Shown piece after piece: positions 10,522 to 22,093 of a stretch of DNA of 64,000 bases. The translations under genes were made by a program, and so were the position numbers. The notes beneath the pieces were generated by a model that did no database searches, was not told where the DNA came from, and was given only the letters and a program-made list of their open reading frames with translations. The stretch covers positions 215,896,741 through 215,960,740 of the forward strand of contig NC_058518.1 in assembly GCF_904849725.1 (NCBI RefSeq), given 5' to 3'. Source of the stretch: Hordeum vulgare subsp. vulgare (Eukaryota; Streptophyta; Magnoliopsida; Poales; Poaceae). Position 1 is the first letter of the stretch. Each line of letters opens with the position of its first letter.

Positions 10522-11992
10522 TTCCCTGGTATCGTATCACCTTTATATCTTTTTCTTTTACCTTTGTTTTAGTTCTTTCCTTTTTAGTTTTTATTTCTTC
10601 TCTTAGTGGAATAAGTCTTTAGTATTTAGTTTGATTCTTTTGCCTTGTGTCTCCCCCGATGTATTCGAGCTTACGAGCTATATAATAAAGAGTATCTTAG
10701 TCAAGGGCTTTGCTTTGTGCCATGATCAAAAGTATGAAACGAACTATAGCATGAAAAATCATGAGACGATCTTATGGGAAGTGATAACTTCACATATTTC
10801 ACGTATGATGATGGAAACTTGTTGAGGATAAATAAACATAGACCTCAATCACTGTTGCAATTAATAATAAGTAATAAGGAAAGAGAGGTTCACATATAAA
10901 TATATCATCTTAGACACTTTTTACAATTGTGAGCACTCACCAAACTTTTACATGCTTAGGAGTAGATGTTGGACAAGGAAGACAACATAATGAATTGTGT
11001 TTGCTTGGTTCCAAACAATGTTATATGATTAGAGATCCCTTAGCATGTGACGATTGCTTCCACCTCATATTAGCCAAAACTCCCGCACCAAGTAGAGATA
11101 CTACTTGTGCATCCATAAACCTTCAACCCAGTTTTGCCATGAGAGTCCACCATACCTGCCTATGGATTGAATAAGATCCTTCAAGTAAGTTGTCATCGGA
11201 GCAAGCAATAAAAATTGCTCTCTAATATGTATGATCTATTAGTGTGTGGAAAATAAGCTTTGTACGAACCTATGATGAGGAAGACATAAAAGCGACAGAC
11301 TGCATAATAAAGTTCTTTATCACAGGAGGCAATATAAAGTGACGTTCCTCCGCACTAAGAAGACACGCATTCAAACCTCAAAAGCGCATGAAAACCTCTG
11401 CTTCCCTCTGCAAAGGGCCTATCTTGTACCTTTACTTTTTGCCTTTGTAAGAGTCATGGTGATCTTCACCAATTCCCTATTTTTCCCTTTGTGTTGGCTA
11501 CTGTCACATGCTTGGGAAAAATCTATATTCATATATCAACTTGGAGTTGAGTACTTATGCTTTATTGTTGTTGACTTTACCCTTGAGGTAAATAGTTAGG
11601 AGGCAAAACTATAAGCCCCTATCTTCCTCTGTGTCCAACTGAAACTTTGACACCATGAATACCACGTGAGTTGTAACAATTGTGGAAAACAAAAGAGATG
11701 ATTGAGTATGTGGGTTTGCCTTAAAGGCTCTTATTTGACTCTTTATGATGTTGTGATAAATTGCAATTGCTTCAATGACTTTGGACTTTTGTTGGTTACT
11801 TCTCGGTAAGGTTTTTGCTTGCTTTGCTTTGTGAAGGAATTGTTACTTTCCCATACGAATCTTTAGGATGTATTGTTGTTCTATGTGTGATCATGATGTC
11901 CTCATGTACGTATTATGTTTTATAGACACCTTCGTCCCTAAACATGTGGACATGTTTATGGAACTTGGTTTTCGCTTGAGGATAAGCGAGGT
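10522..11992 (+). other. Element B 3' non-coding region
   Basis: About 1.5 kb of AT-rich sequence between the post-pol ORF and the polypurine tract. The open frames here (for example 10929-11174 and 11339-11599) match no family I recognise and have no coding context. Long 3' non-coding regions of this kind are usual in Athila-type elements. Confidence 0.6.
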
Positions 11993-12008
11993 CTAAGCTT
12001 GGGGGAGT
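11993..12008 (+). promoter_or_regulatory. Polypurine tract of element B
   Basis: ctaagcttgggggagt directly precedes the TGATACG start of the 3' LTR. Confidence 0.85.
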
Positions 12009-13520
12009 TGATACGTCCAATTTGCATCATGCTTCCATGTTGATATTTACTGCTTTATGGGCTGTTATATTACTTTGTGGTACCATATTTATGCCTTTTC
12101 TCTCTTATTTTGCAAGGTTTATTTGAAGAGGGAGAATTCAGGCAGCTGGAATTCTGGACTGGAAAAGGAGCAAATCTTAGTCCACTATTCTGCACATCTC
12201 CAAATGCCCTGAAAATTTACGTGGAATTTTTTGGGATTTTATAAAAAATACTAGGCTAAAGAAGTACCATAGGGGAGCTACCAGGGCGCCACAAGCCTTG
12301 CCACCGCCACCCCCTGGTGCCGGTTGGCAAGCTTGTGGGCTCCCTGACGGCCCACTGGCCCCCCTCTTTCGCTATATGAAGGGTTTCGTTCCATAAAAAA
12401 TCAATCGGGAGCTTTTTCGTGGTTTCCCCGCCGCCACGAGGCGGAACTTGAGCAGATCCAATCTAGAGCTCCGGCAGGACGATCCTGCTGGGGAAACTAC
12501 CCTCTCGGAGGGGGAAATCGTCGCCATCGTCATCACCAACACTCCTCTCGTCGGAGGGGAGGCATCTTCATCAGCACCATCTCCTCTCCAATCCCTAGTT
12601 CATCTCTTGTAACCAATCTCCGTCTCACGACTCTGACTGGTACTTGTAAGGTTACTAGTAGTGTTGATTACTCTTTGTAGTTGATGCTAGTTGGATTACT
12701 TGGTGGAAGAGTTTATGTTCAGATCCTTGATGCTATTCATTACACCTCTGATCATGATTATGAGTATGCTTTGTGAGTAGTTACTTTTGTTCCTCAGGAC
12801 ATGGGATAAGCCATGCTGATAATAGTCATGTGAATTTGATATTCGTTCGGTATTTTGATATGTTGTATGTTGTTTTTCCTCTAGTGGTGTTATGTGAACG
12901 TCGACTACATAACACTTCACCATACTTGGGCCTAGAGGAAGGCATTGGGGAGTAGTAAGTAGATGATGGGTTGCTGGAGTGACAGAAGCTTAAACCCCAG
13001 TCTATGCGTTGCTTCGTGAGGGGCTCATTTGGATCCACTAGTTTAATGCTATGGTTAGACGTTGTCTTAATTCTTCTTTCGTAGTTGCGGATTCTTGCAA
13101 GAGTGGTTAATCATAAGTGGGATGCTTGTCCAAGTAAGGGCAGTACCCAAGCGCCGGTCCACACACATATCAAACTATAAAAGTTACGAACGCGAATCAT
13201 ATGAACATGATGAAACTAGCATGCAGAAATTCCCGTGTGTCCTCGGGAGCGTTTTTCCTCCTATAAGACTTTGTTCAGGCTTGTTCCTTGCTACAAAAGG
13301 GATTGGGCCACTTGCTGCACCGTTGCTACTACTTGTTACTTCTTACTTTTCGCTTGCTACGTTTCACCTCACTACACCATCACTAGTTACCGCTACTTTC
13401 AGTGCTTGCAATTATTACCTTGCTGAAAACCATTTATGAGAGCCTTCTGCTCCTTGTTGGGTTCGACACTCTTACTTATCGAAAGGACTACGATTGATCC
13501 CCTATACTTGTGGGTCATCA
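12009..13520 (+). repeat. Element B 3' LTR
   Basis: 1512 bp, TGATACGTCC..GTGGGTCATCA, colinear with the 5' LTR. Followed by TSD atgca (13521-13525). A TATA-like gctatatgaag lies near 12371. Confidence 0.92.
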
Positions 13521-14528
13521 ATGCACAAGAAACATTTCTGCTTAGTACAGGTGGAGGTTAGTAAAAGATTGGGAAGCGACAAGCTAGAGAGCAACAATGG
13601 TCATGAACATGCATTGAAAATAATAAATGTTGGACAAACAATGAGTTGGATATAGATACTCTGAATCTAAATATCATGAGGGGACATTGGTTTTGAATCA
13701 ACTACATGTTTGCACATGGGCCAAGTCAAACCACTCGAATTACTCGGAGGCAAAAGTCATAACCATTTAATGCATGTTGGAACACAAGGAAAATCATTAT
13801 CAACTCCTAGCTATTTAAGCATGGCATGAAAAGCAATGATCTCTACTTGTCATCACAAACATGTTCACTCATGATATACAAACTCTAGATCAAACGGGCC
13901 AACATTTTTACAAAAACAAAAAAGAAGAAGAGTTCATACACCTTTCCTTTGGCACGATCACTTATTAAAATATCATCATTATTTCCTTTCACTTGCACAA
14001 CCGAATGATATTATAATAGTAACTGTGCAAGGGTGTCGTGGGATAAGCTGGAATCTGACAGCAATTTTAAACAAAGGTGAACACATGGTAATATTGGCTC
14101 TTCGTTAGATCAACAACAAAGCATATGAGGGTCACACATCATTTTTATCGGGGTCTTCCGCTTTCACGACTCAACAAAAAGGAAAATAAATTCAAAGAAA
14201 CACACTATTTTTTTTGTAGTTTTTGTTTATCTTAAGCAAGCAAAATAAACTAAGGGAAACAAGAACGAGAAAAACAATTTACACGGGAAAGCTCCTCACA
14301 AGAAAGAGGAAATCATTTTGGGTTTTATATTAATACTACAGCTAATTAAACGAGAAAAAAAACCAAAAATAAGTGAGAAATATTTTTGTATTTTCTGAAG
14401 TATTTCAAACATGCAAGAAGAAAGCGGAAAAATAAAGCTAACATGGATATACAATCAAAGAGGATGAACACCATTTATTTATGTGAAGTCTGTGAACATG
14501 AATGTAATGTTGGTGAAAAATACACATT

Positions 14529-14556
14529 CCCCAAAGCTTAGGCCTTTGCCTAGCTT
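14529..14556 (-). promoter_or_regulatory. Internal polypurine-tract-like site of element A
   Basis: The minus strand reads CCTAAGCTTTGGGGAATG just downstream of the post-pol ORF. It mirrors the internal site in element B and the true tract at 2433-2449. Role uncertain. Confidence 0.45.
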
Positions 14557-14819
14557 AGTAATCACCACTTGTAGTCTCGGAAGTGGTTGAGATGGTAGCT
14601 TGTTGGGGCATTTCTACCTGCCTCTTCTACCAAGTGAGCAACCTCTACTACATCGTTGTACTCCCGCACTTCGTTCTCAAGAACGTAGTATCTCTAGCGA
14701 TCCTGAAAATGAAAGAGGGCAGTTGCACGCAAAGTAACAAGCATAGGCGTATATTGTCAAATATTAAGTTATACTCATATCCTCTAGCACGATTTACAAT
14801 AAACTAATGTGAACGCATA

Positions 14820-15580
14820 GCTTCATAATCCAAATATATTTCGGGAAAATAGAATCATTAGGTTGAGGTGACACTCCGAATTGTGCAGCTATGTGGGAGG
14901 CATAAATTCCTCCATACAATTCTCCGTTGCTAGAGTTGGTATGTAACCTTTGGGAAAAAATTGCACCAAGTTTATGGTGTTATTCACAAGCCACAACAGT
15001 GTGAATAAGGCTCAAATCAGGGGCACATAACGCACTGCAATCTTGTTTTCCCTGCTATGCATTTCCCATAGTGCAAACTAATCAATAGATGGAAATGAAT
15101 GCTTTTAATTGTAGCCTACACCACTCTTCTATGTTCTCCAACACAGAGGCTCTCGAGGAACAAATTATAATCAGTTTTTGATGGTTTCTCAAGTGAACCC
15201 GAAAGTGGGAGCTTGCATGCGACAGAAAATTCTTCTACGCACATGCTAAAGGCTTTATCATAGAGATTAAATAAAAATATAGAAGTACTAAAGAGATAAT
15301 GGAATCCATTCGTGAATGTATGGGTATTTTATAATGTTGAACCCACTTACCTGCAAGGAAGTCAGCGAGGCCGGTGCATGAAATGATCAAATTCCTCCTT
15401 GATACCTGCATTCCTTGTGAACTCTTCGCTTGGCCATCAGTAGGATTTCACATTAGCCATGACTATCTGACTGGCCTGAGGCAATGTAAGCTTGACGTGT
15501 CGACCCTCACTAGATGATTCACCTGAAGTATGCTTTCTCAAGGAACTCCTCCCGAAAAAACTCTTCTCCCTAAGCACAAA
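14820..15580 (-). pseudogene. Element A post-pol ORF, Athila ORF-1-like / env-position protein
   Basis: No long frame survives, but stitching the minus strand by eye gives a coherent protein in pieces. These are SSSEGRHVKLTLPQASQIV and EEFTRNAGIKEEFDHF (about 15530-15390), FNLYDKAFSMCVEEFSVACK and LPLSGSLEKPSKTDYNLFLE (about 15290-15160), ATIKSIHFHLL (about 15115), then HKLGAIFSQRLHTNSSNGEL and YGGIYASHIAAQFGVSP (about 14980-14870). This pattern is familiar to me from the extra ORF found after pol in Triticeae Athila-type elements. Several stops and at least one frameshift break it. The position, upstream of the 3' LTR on the same strand, fits. Function in these elements is unknown. Confidence 0.6.
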
Positions 15581-15986
15581 TTTCTGAAATTTTTGAGCCA
15601 CAAATTTATGTCAATTAAACTTTTGGGAATTATAACTAGTAGTGATATGGATATTAGAGTCTATATCAAGCATTCATGCCTTTTGGAACCTAAAGAATTT
15701 GACATGCAAGCTCATTTTGTGTGGCATTGAGAGAAGCAATTCATTTAGAATGTAAAACACTAAGGCAAAAACTAATTGGAGAGATGGAGAGTCACATACG
15801 AAGGAACAATTTCCTCACAACAGTTTTGAAAATGGGGTTCTGAGCAAAGAGATCAAAAATTTCAGTTTCTAGAGGAAGAACACGTGAGAGAGAGAGAGAG
15901 AGCTAGGAATTTTGTTAGGAGGTAGAGGATGATGTGAACTAAAGGGATAAGGCAGGGGTGTGTGGGTCTATTGGTGTACCAATATA

Positions 15987-16699
15987 TGGGGTCATTAGCA
16001 CCCTAGACTTAGCCACGGGTAACCGTGGCTCTCAGGCCAGTAACTCCTTGCCTGGCTCACACCATACCACGAATCGAGCCAAAGCCAAGACAAAGTGAGG
16101 TGGAAAAACTCTCACCAGTCAACAAAGCCTACCACTGGCAATGCCCGACAAGATTCCAGCCAGCCAAGCCATTGCTCCACCTCACTAGTGGGCTGATTGT
16201 CTAGATGAGCTGAGGTGTCGAGCGGGCAGGTGGACACGGCGGGCTGGCAGGGACACATGGCCACAACGGCCGGCCTGTGGGAGCTTTAATGACATCCATC
16301 CTTAGTCCGCAATAGGTATTTCCCACTACCTATGCAGACCAGCAGTCTTTATATTCGAGTACGGACTGTACACCAAGGAAAAGACCATTATAGCCATTGT
16401 GGTGACCTCTTAAACTATAAAAGGAGGCCCGGGCCTACCTTTTAAGGGCTCGATACTCCGTTCAATTACACGCGTAGCTGCACTTCTCGAGCATGCTTGC
16501 CAGGTTGTTGCGCTCGTGTACTTGAACCCACATAATCAAGCAAACAAATGCATGATATATGGTCTTACGCTCCCGAGCTTCCCAAACCTTTATAAATCTG
16601 GCACGCGATCTGGTCGACTCATGCTCTTGGTGCAGTTGGAGCCCCTTGCCGAACCGTAAAGGGACCTCGTAGATCCCATAGATCATTGTTTCCCCGACA
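15987..16699 (+). repeat. Element C: Gypsy-like LTR (5' LTR)
   Basis: The LTR ends ..TTTCCCCGACA at 16699, followed by the leader tctttggcgctcaaggtagg, which matches the post-LTR leader of element D. The start is uncertain; TGGGGTCATTAGCACC at about 15987 is the best candidate. A TATA box lies at 16416-16422. No second LTR for this element is visible in the window, so the left boundary is approximate. Confidence 0.6.
16416..16422 (+). promoter_or_regulatory. TATA box in element C LTR
   Basis: tataaaa within ggtgacctcttaaactataa and aaggaggccc, 283 bases before the LTR end. The same block with the same spacing occurs in the LTRs of D and H. Confidence 0.7.
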
Positions 16700-16821
16700 T
16701 CTTTGGCGCTCAAGGTAGGGGGCATCTTCTAGTGTGCGAATCTTCACCGCCATTTCTGCGTGCCTTCATCGATGCCCATGGCACCCAAGAAGTCGAAGGG
16801 TGGCCTAGTGGCCACCTCGTC
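16700..16821 (+). mobile_element. Element C: leader with primer binding site
   Basis: Starts tctttggcgctcaaggtagg. An ATG near 16772 opens a short frame (PMAPKKSKGGLVATSS) that looks like a Gag N-terminus and is cut after 16821 by element D. The last five bases, tcgtc, are the D TSD. Confidence 0.6.
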
Positions 16822-17722
16822 TGTCGGTGCACTAAAGACTGAGGTCTCCAGTACCCCGGACTAGTGCGCGGACACTGCAGCCCCATCCACAGCGGCAAGG
16901 TGCATCGCTGGAGCATAGAGCGGAAGCAAGGATCAGAAGCCACCAAGTACAGACTACAAGCCCCCGACAAGCGCCCGCTTGCTGGGATTCAAGAAGAGGC
17001 CCCGGCAGGGAGCTCCCCGCTGGGAAGGAAGACGCTGCCAAGGCGAGACCCTCCCGCCAAGGAAGAAGGACTGAGGCCCGGCAAGCCATGCTTGCCGGGA
17101 AGATTGATAAGGCCTCGGCAGGCCATCACTTACTTGCCGAGAGGTTGAAGAAGAGCCCCCGACAAGATAACCCTGCCGAGGAGGAAAATAAGATTGACAG
17201 CGCCTTAACGTCCTGTGGATGGCTCCACCGACGAACACGCCACCGCCGATGCATGGACCACACGTACACCCACATGCTAACGCAACACCCCAACGTAGAC
17301 ACGTGTGGGTACGTGTCCAACTCCCCCTGACAAGGACATGCAGCCTGTCAAAGCATTTAATGCACCACAGTAACACTGTGGAAGGCGGTCGCTGCTGTTC
17401 CACTCATGAACCCACCGTTCACCCTCTGAGCCAGTGTGGTGACCCCTTCGCCTATAAAAGGAGGCCCGAGGCTCATTAGAAAGGGCTTTTGGATTTTTGA
17501 CCAATCGAAAGGCCATAAGAAGGACGGATCTATAGTAAACTAAAACAAATAACTAAACACATGTAGGAGTAGGGTTTTACGCACAACGCGGCCTGAACCT
17601 GGGTAAAACCGATCTTGCCGGGCCCTGGCCATTGGTTCTGCTCTTGTCGCGACCCCTCTCCCCGCCAAACCAGCAAAAGGGGACCGTTGAGGCCCCCATA
17701 GGTGTCAATCCTTTCACCGACA
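16822..17722 (+). repeat. Element D 5' LTR
   Basis: 901 bp, TGTCGGTGCACTAAAG..CTTTCACCGACA, with a TATA box at 17453-17459. GC-rich, with internal repeats of the type gccggcaag/ccggcagg. Confidence 0.87.
17453..17459 (+). promoter_or_regulatory. TATA box in element D 5' LTR
   Basis: tataaaa inside ggtgaccccttcgcctataa and aaggaggcccg, 269 bases before the LTR end. The 3' LTR has the same block at 20697-20703. Confidence 0.75.
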
Positions 17723-20044
17723 TCTTTGGCGCCAGGTAGGGGGATCGGCGGAAGCAGGCCGGCGTTAGCGCCGTCCCGATCCGACGAGCCGTTCGACGGC
17801 TCCACGGATCTCAGTTCACAACAATGTCCACCCAGAGCGGTAGAAGGCAGTGGCTGCTCTGCTCGCGCATGAGAGCACATATCACCTCCATGGGTGCTAT
17901 GCGCACGTGGGTGGAAGGAGTGGAAGCCCCGATCTCTGCGTCGCCTCACCGACACACCTCCTTGGAACGCCTGCGCTGCTGTCGAGGGCGTGACAGGGGG
18001 CTTCGGCTAGGCCTTCGACGCTTACTCCGGCCATCGCACATCTCCGGAGTGCTACATGGTCGTCGAGGACGCGTACGAGGCCTCGAACCGCCCCTTTACG
18101 CGCCCTCTGGATCGTGTTTCTCCTTGGAGCACTGTGACGACGGAAAGATGTGATTGGGGCTCCGCCAACAAACCTCTTGCAAAAGAGGTGAGAAAGTGTT
18201 GCGCCCTGGCGTGCCTCTTTCCTTCAGTGTGGCCAAGAGCCACCGGTGAAAACCTCGTCCGCAAAGAGGTCGCTCGAAGCAACATCAGCTTGTCGGGGGG
18301 CAAGATATTCCTCCCCGGCAGCACCTCCCCACGCTGCGGCTAAGAATGTCACGACGCGCAAAATAAGTACAGAAGCAAACTTCTTGTCGTACTCTTGGTA
18401 GACTAGTTGTATCCTTTTGAAGCATCTACTTTTGTATGAAACTCTTGTGTGCAGAAGGAGCTTGCTAGGATCACCGCACTTCGACTTTGTTTCTAGCCCG
18501 TTCAATGACTTGAGCGGCCACAGAACACCCTCATTTCGTTTAGAATTCGTTCAACGTTTCAGACGGCTATGTAGCACCGTACTTCGCCTCGAGCCACGCT
18601 AGATGATTTACATGGTTGCACTGAGTGCGGCAAGGAGTCTTACCGGTGACGACCTCCTCTATTGAGTTTTCTGAGGATCCGCTCCTCTAAGTGCGTGCGG
18701 CAGCATAAGTCAAGCCGGCCAGCATCCGGAAAGTACAAGAGAATAACCATATAAGATGAGAGTTGAATAAAGGATGCATATATTCATTCATTTGTGTGGA
18801 TACATTTGATTCCGCTTACAAAGCATTGTTGTCCTAACCCGAAGACTCTGTCTTTTGACAAGGGACGGCCTATGCTAAGGGTGCAAAGCCTAAGAAGGTA
18901 AAAGCAGCGAGACACTCCGCGCAACCCTGGCTGGTTCATCCTGAACTACAATTGCGCAAAGGAGAACGGGGCCGGGAGAGAAGGCGGAGCCGAACTCCGG
19001 GAGCTGCCGAGAAGACGAGGCAGCGCCGGCTCTTCCGACGCGCGGGTCTTGGCCCAAGACGGGGTGAGCCGCGGGCTAACGGTGATGGTGCGACCGGCGG
19101 TCAGTCCGAGGTTAGGTCCTCATACACAGACTTAACCTGCGGAGGGTCTGACCCGTCCCCGCTGTCGCTGCCACCCGGCCCTTCTACGTCACGCCCAGAC
19201 GAGGAAGGGTTGCCGGTCCCGCTCGAGCTCTCTTCGCAGCAGCCGAGACGCGCACCTAAGCTCCCATTTAGCTTGATGGAGAGCAGGTTGTCCGCCGTCA
19301 TCTTGAAGCGGAGAACATGCCCATCCCAGAGATTGTGGGCACGAGCGAAGCTCTTCCACCCACGGCCAAGGAACAGAAGCTGGGGCCCCGGATGCTCTCA
19401 AGCCACCGGTACGACACCATTGCCACAACCGTGTACGCGTAGCCATAGCACCAGGGGCTTCTATTCCTCCATTGCCTTGGCAAAGGCCCGGGGGAGTTGC
19501 AGCCGGGACCTGATATGTCCTCGCAACTAGAGAAGGAACTCAAACGGGGTCCTTTCGACGTGTGTTCCTGCCGGGACAAGCCAAGGGGATGACGGAGACG
19601 CTGGAGTGGCAGGGCTCCGCCTCCCTCGACCACGTCCCTGGTGTCCTCGGCCCCTCAAGCCTCTCCCGCCACGGCCAACGGAGCTGCCACTGGTTGCGAC
19701 CCAGAAGATGTGGCATGATCCGAGCGGAACATAGAACCGCCCTGATGCACCAATGCATGCAGGGGCGGGCCCATCCACGCCCTCGGCTTTTGAGGCCACG
19801 ATCGCCAGTTGCCCGACCGCCACTGTGCATGCTCTACGCGTGGCAGGAGCATTTCCATGGAATAAAGGGGCCATCACGCGCACGCCACGCGCCCTCCCAC
19901 TTATCGCGTTTAATGCGTGACATGGGTAAAGAAAACATGCAACGGCTCGAATCCGATGAGCTCGGCGCCTGCGAGTCCGTGCACCGCTTTGGGCCTAGCC
20001 CAACAACTCCTCGCATGCGTATGTGGCCTAGGCCTGGGGGCTCC
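17723..20044 (+). other. Element D internal domain, no recognised coding function
   Basis: Begins with the leader tctttggcgccaggtagggg, a primer-binding-site-like sequence shared with element C. ATGTCCACCCAGAGCGG at 17824 opens a frame of 109 codons with no known domain. Larger GC-rich frames exist on both strands (18952-19530 plus, 19527-19883 minus), but their composition is that of GC-rich DNA and they match no family I know. The segment 18350-18800 is less GC-rich and has intron-like T runs. The 3' end, gcctgggggctcc (20032-20044), is the polypurine tract before the 3' LTR. Confidence 0.6.
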
Positions 20045-20966
20045 TGTCGGTGCACTAAAGACTAGGGTCTCCAGTACCCCGTACTAGTGCGCAAACACCG
20101 GCACCCCCCTCCACAGCGGCAAGGTGCATTGCTAGATCATAGAGCGGAAGCAAGGCTCAGAAGCCCACCAAGTACAGACTACGAGCCCCCGGCAAGCGCC
20201 CGCTTATTGGGATTGAAGAAGAGGCCCCGGCAGGGAGCTCCCCGTTGGGAAGGAAGATGCTGCCAAGAAGAGACCCTCCCGCCAAGGAAGAAGCACTGAG
20301 CCTCGGCAAGCCATGCTTGCCAGGAAGATTGAAAAGCCCTCGGCAGGCCATCACTTCCCTGCGAAGAGGTACAAGAAGAGCCCCCGGCAAGGTAACCCTG
20401 CCAAGGAGGAAAAGAAGGCCCGAAGAGAGGCGCGAGCCCAGGGCGCCTTCATGTCCTGTGGACGCCTCCACCGACGAACATGCCACCGTCGATGCATGGA
20501 CCACGCGTCCACCCACATGCCAGCGCAACACCCCAACGTTGCCACGTGTGGATACGTGTCCAACTCCCCCTGACGAGGACAGGGAGCCTATCAAAGCATT
20601 TAATGCGCCACAGTAACACTGTGGCAAAGCGGTCGCTGCTGTTCCACTCATGAACCCACCGTTCACCCTCTAAGCCACTGTGGTGACCCCTTCGCCTATA
20701 AAAGGAGGCCCGAGGCTCAGTACAAATGACTTTTGGCTTTTTGACCAATTGAAAGGCCATAAGAAGGACGGGTCTATAGTAAACTAAAACAAATAACTAA
20801 ACACATCCAGGAGTAGGGTATTATGCACAACACGGCCTGAACCTGGCAAAAAATGATCTTGCCGGGCCCTGGCTATTAGTTCTGCTCTTGCCGCGACCCC
20901 TCACCCCGCCAAACCAGCAAAAGGGGACCGTTGAGCCCCCCATAGGTCTCGATCCTTTCACCGACA
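20045..20966 (+). repeat. Element D 3' LTR
   Basis: 922 bp, colinear with 16822-17722 and followed by TSD tcgtc. TATA box at 20697-20703. Confidence 0.87.
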
Positions 20967-20971
20967 TCGTC

Positions 20972-21374
20972 GATGTCCAAGCTACCCACGTCGTTCGCAA
21001 CGGGCGACGGAGACGGGGGCGGACACCATGCGAGTCACGGTTGCCCTACAAGACCCACCACCGAGCGTGTGCACTGCATGGCTCCATGCGTGCGCACTGC
21101 ATGTCTCCTACAAGACCCACCACCGAGCGTGAAGCTAGAAGAACACATATGGTGCTATCGCACCCACGATAGAAACAAACTTCCCACCGGACCTACATAC
21201 AAGACGAGGTATCTCAAACCTCGACAGCTCGCGACTGAAGTGAGACCAGCGCCAAGTCTTGAAGGACAGGCTCAACGAGGACGCACGCACCACAATCGAG
21301 AGGCGATGGTAAACACGACACCAATCTGATGGTCACGGAGATCCATCCGGCGACGAGCCCATGCGAGGGGCTCG
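20972..21374 (+). mobile_element. Element C: internal fragment after D
   Basis: Continues element C beyond the D insertion for about 400 bases, then stops at the start of the F LTR. It contains a short duplicated segment (ctacaagacccaccaccgag at about 21046 and again at about 21108). No domain is recognised. The last bases, gctcg (21370-21374), would be the F TSD, but the partner is lost. Confidence 0.5.
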
Positions 21375-22061
21375 TGTAGGATCCGAAGTATGTCTAGAGA
21401 GGGGGATTAGACTACTTGCCAAAATAAAACTTAGCCTTTTCCCAATTTTAGTTGTGTCCCAGTTTTAGTAATTATGACTAGTCAAGTTCACCCTACAAAT
21501 GCATATCTAAGAGTATAACAGCGGAAAGTAAAGATATGGAAATGTAATGTAGAGGCTAAGGAAGGAAGATCAAATGCAAAGGTTGACACGGCGATTTTTA
21601 GGCGTGGTTCTAATAGGTGGTTCTATCGTACGTTCACGTTAGTGGTGACTTCAAGCCACGAAAAAGCAACCTTGTCTATTCCACCATGGCATACATCCAC
21701 AAAGGACTGGCCTCACTCACGGTTGATCTTCACAAAGTAGGCGATCTCCTTGACTTTACAAACTTCTTGGTTCAACTCCACAACACTAAGTAGGAGGCTC
21801 CCAAGCAACACCTAAAAATCTAGGAGGCACCACCCTCCAAAAGTTTATAGATGCAGTACAACGATGAACTCCTTGCTCTTGTGCTTCAAAAGATAGTTTC
21901 CTCAACACTCAATCACTCTCTCATAGATTTGGCATGGTTTGGAGAGATTGATTTTCTGATAAGCAACTTGGGGAGGTTAGAGATCAAGTTTCAAATGGTT
22001 GGATTGGAATCTCTTGATCTCAAGACATGAGTAGGTGGCGCTCTCTCAAAAAATGGATCTG

Positions 22062-22093
<32 letters not shown>

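Larger units (their letters stand above)
3402..13520 (+). mobile_element. Element B: complete Athila-lineage Gypsy retrotransposon
   Basis: A full-length element of about 10.1 kb with two LTRs (3402-4921 and 12009-13520), a tRNA-Asp-type primer binding site, gag-protease-RT-RNase H-integrase in one original frame, a small post-pol ORF, a polypurine tract and a perfect 5-bp TSD (atgca at 3397-3401 and 13521-13525). The RT motif FMDDFSVYG is characteristic of the Athila lineage. In-frame stops at 6845, 8252 and several integrase positions make it non-functional. The LTRs differ by roughly 5-6 percent in the part I compared by eye, so it is not a very recent insertion. Confidence 0.93.
13521..15975 (-). 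mobile_element. Element A: internal region, second part
   Basis: Continuation of element A beyond the B insertion (joined by the TSD atgca). On the minus strand it carries, from high to low coordinates, a leader with a short GA run (15889-15901), a decayed post-pol ORF (about 15570 to 14820), a polypurine-like site (14529-14556) and AT-rich 3' non-coding DNA. It has no gag-pol; the element is cut off near 15975 where element C begins. Confidence 0.7.
16822..20966 (+). mobile_element. Element D: pol-less LTR retrotransposon, complete
   Basis: Two LTRs (16822-17722 and 20045-20966), a leader matching element C, a 2.3-kb internal domain and a perfect TSD (tcgtc at 16817-16821 and 20967-20971). 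The LTR tips are inverted repeats, TGTCGGTG and CACCGACA. No Gag, protease, RT, RNase H or integrase motif is visible in any frame, so it must depend on proteins of another element. LTR divergence is high by eye (about 10 percent plus indels), so this is an old insertion. Confidence 0.85.

Noticed and set aside
18952..19883. Overlapping 192-codon plus and 118-codon minus frames in element D
   Set aside because: GC-rich sequence open on both strands with no recognisable domain; described only as part of the internal region.
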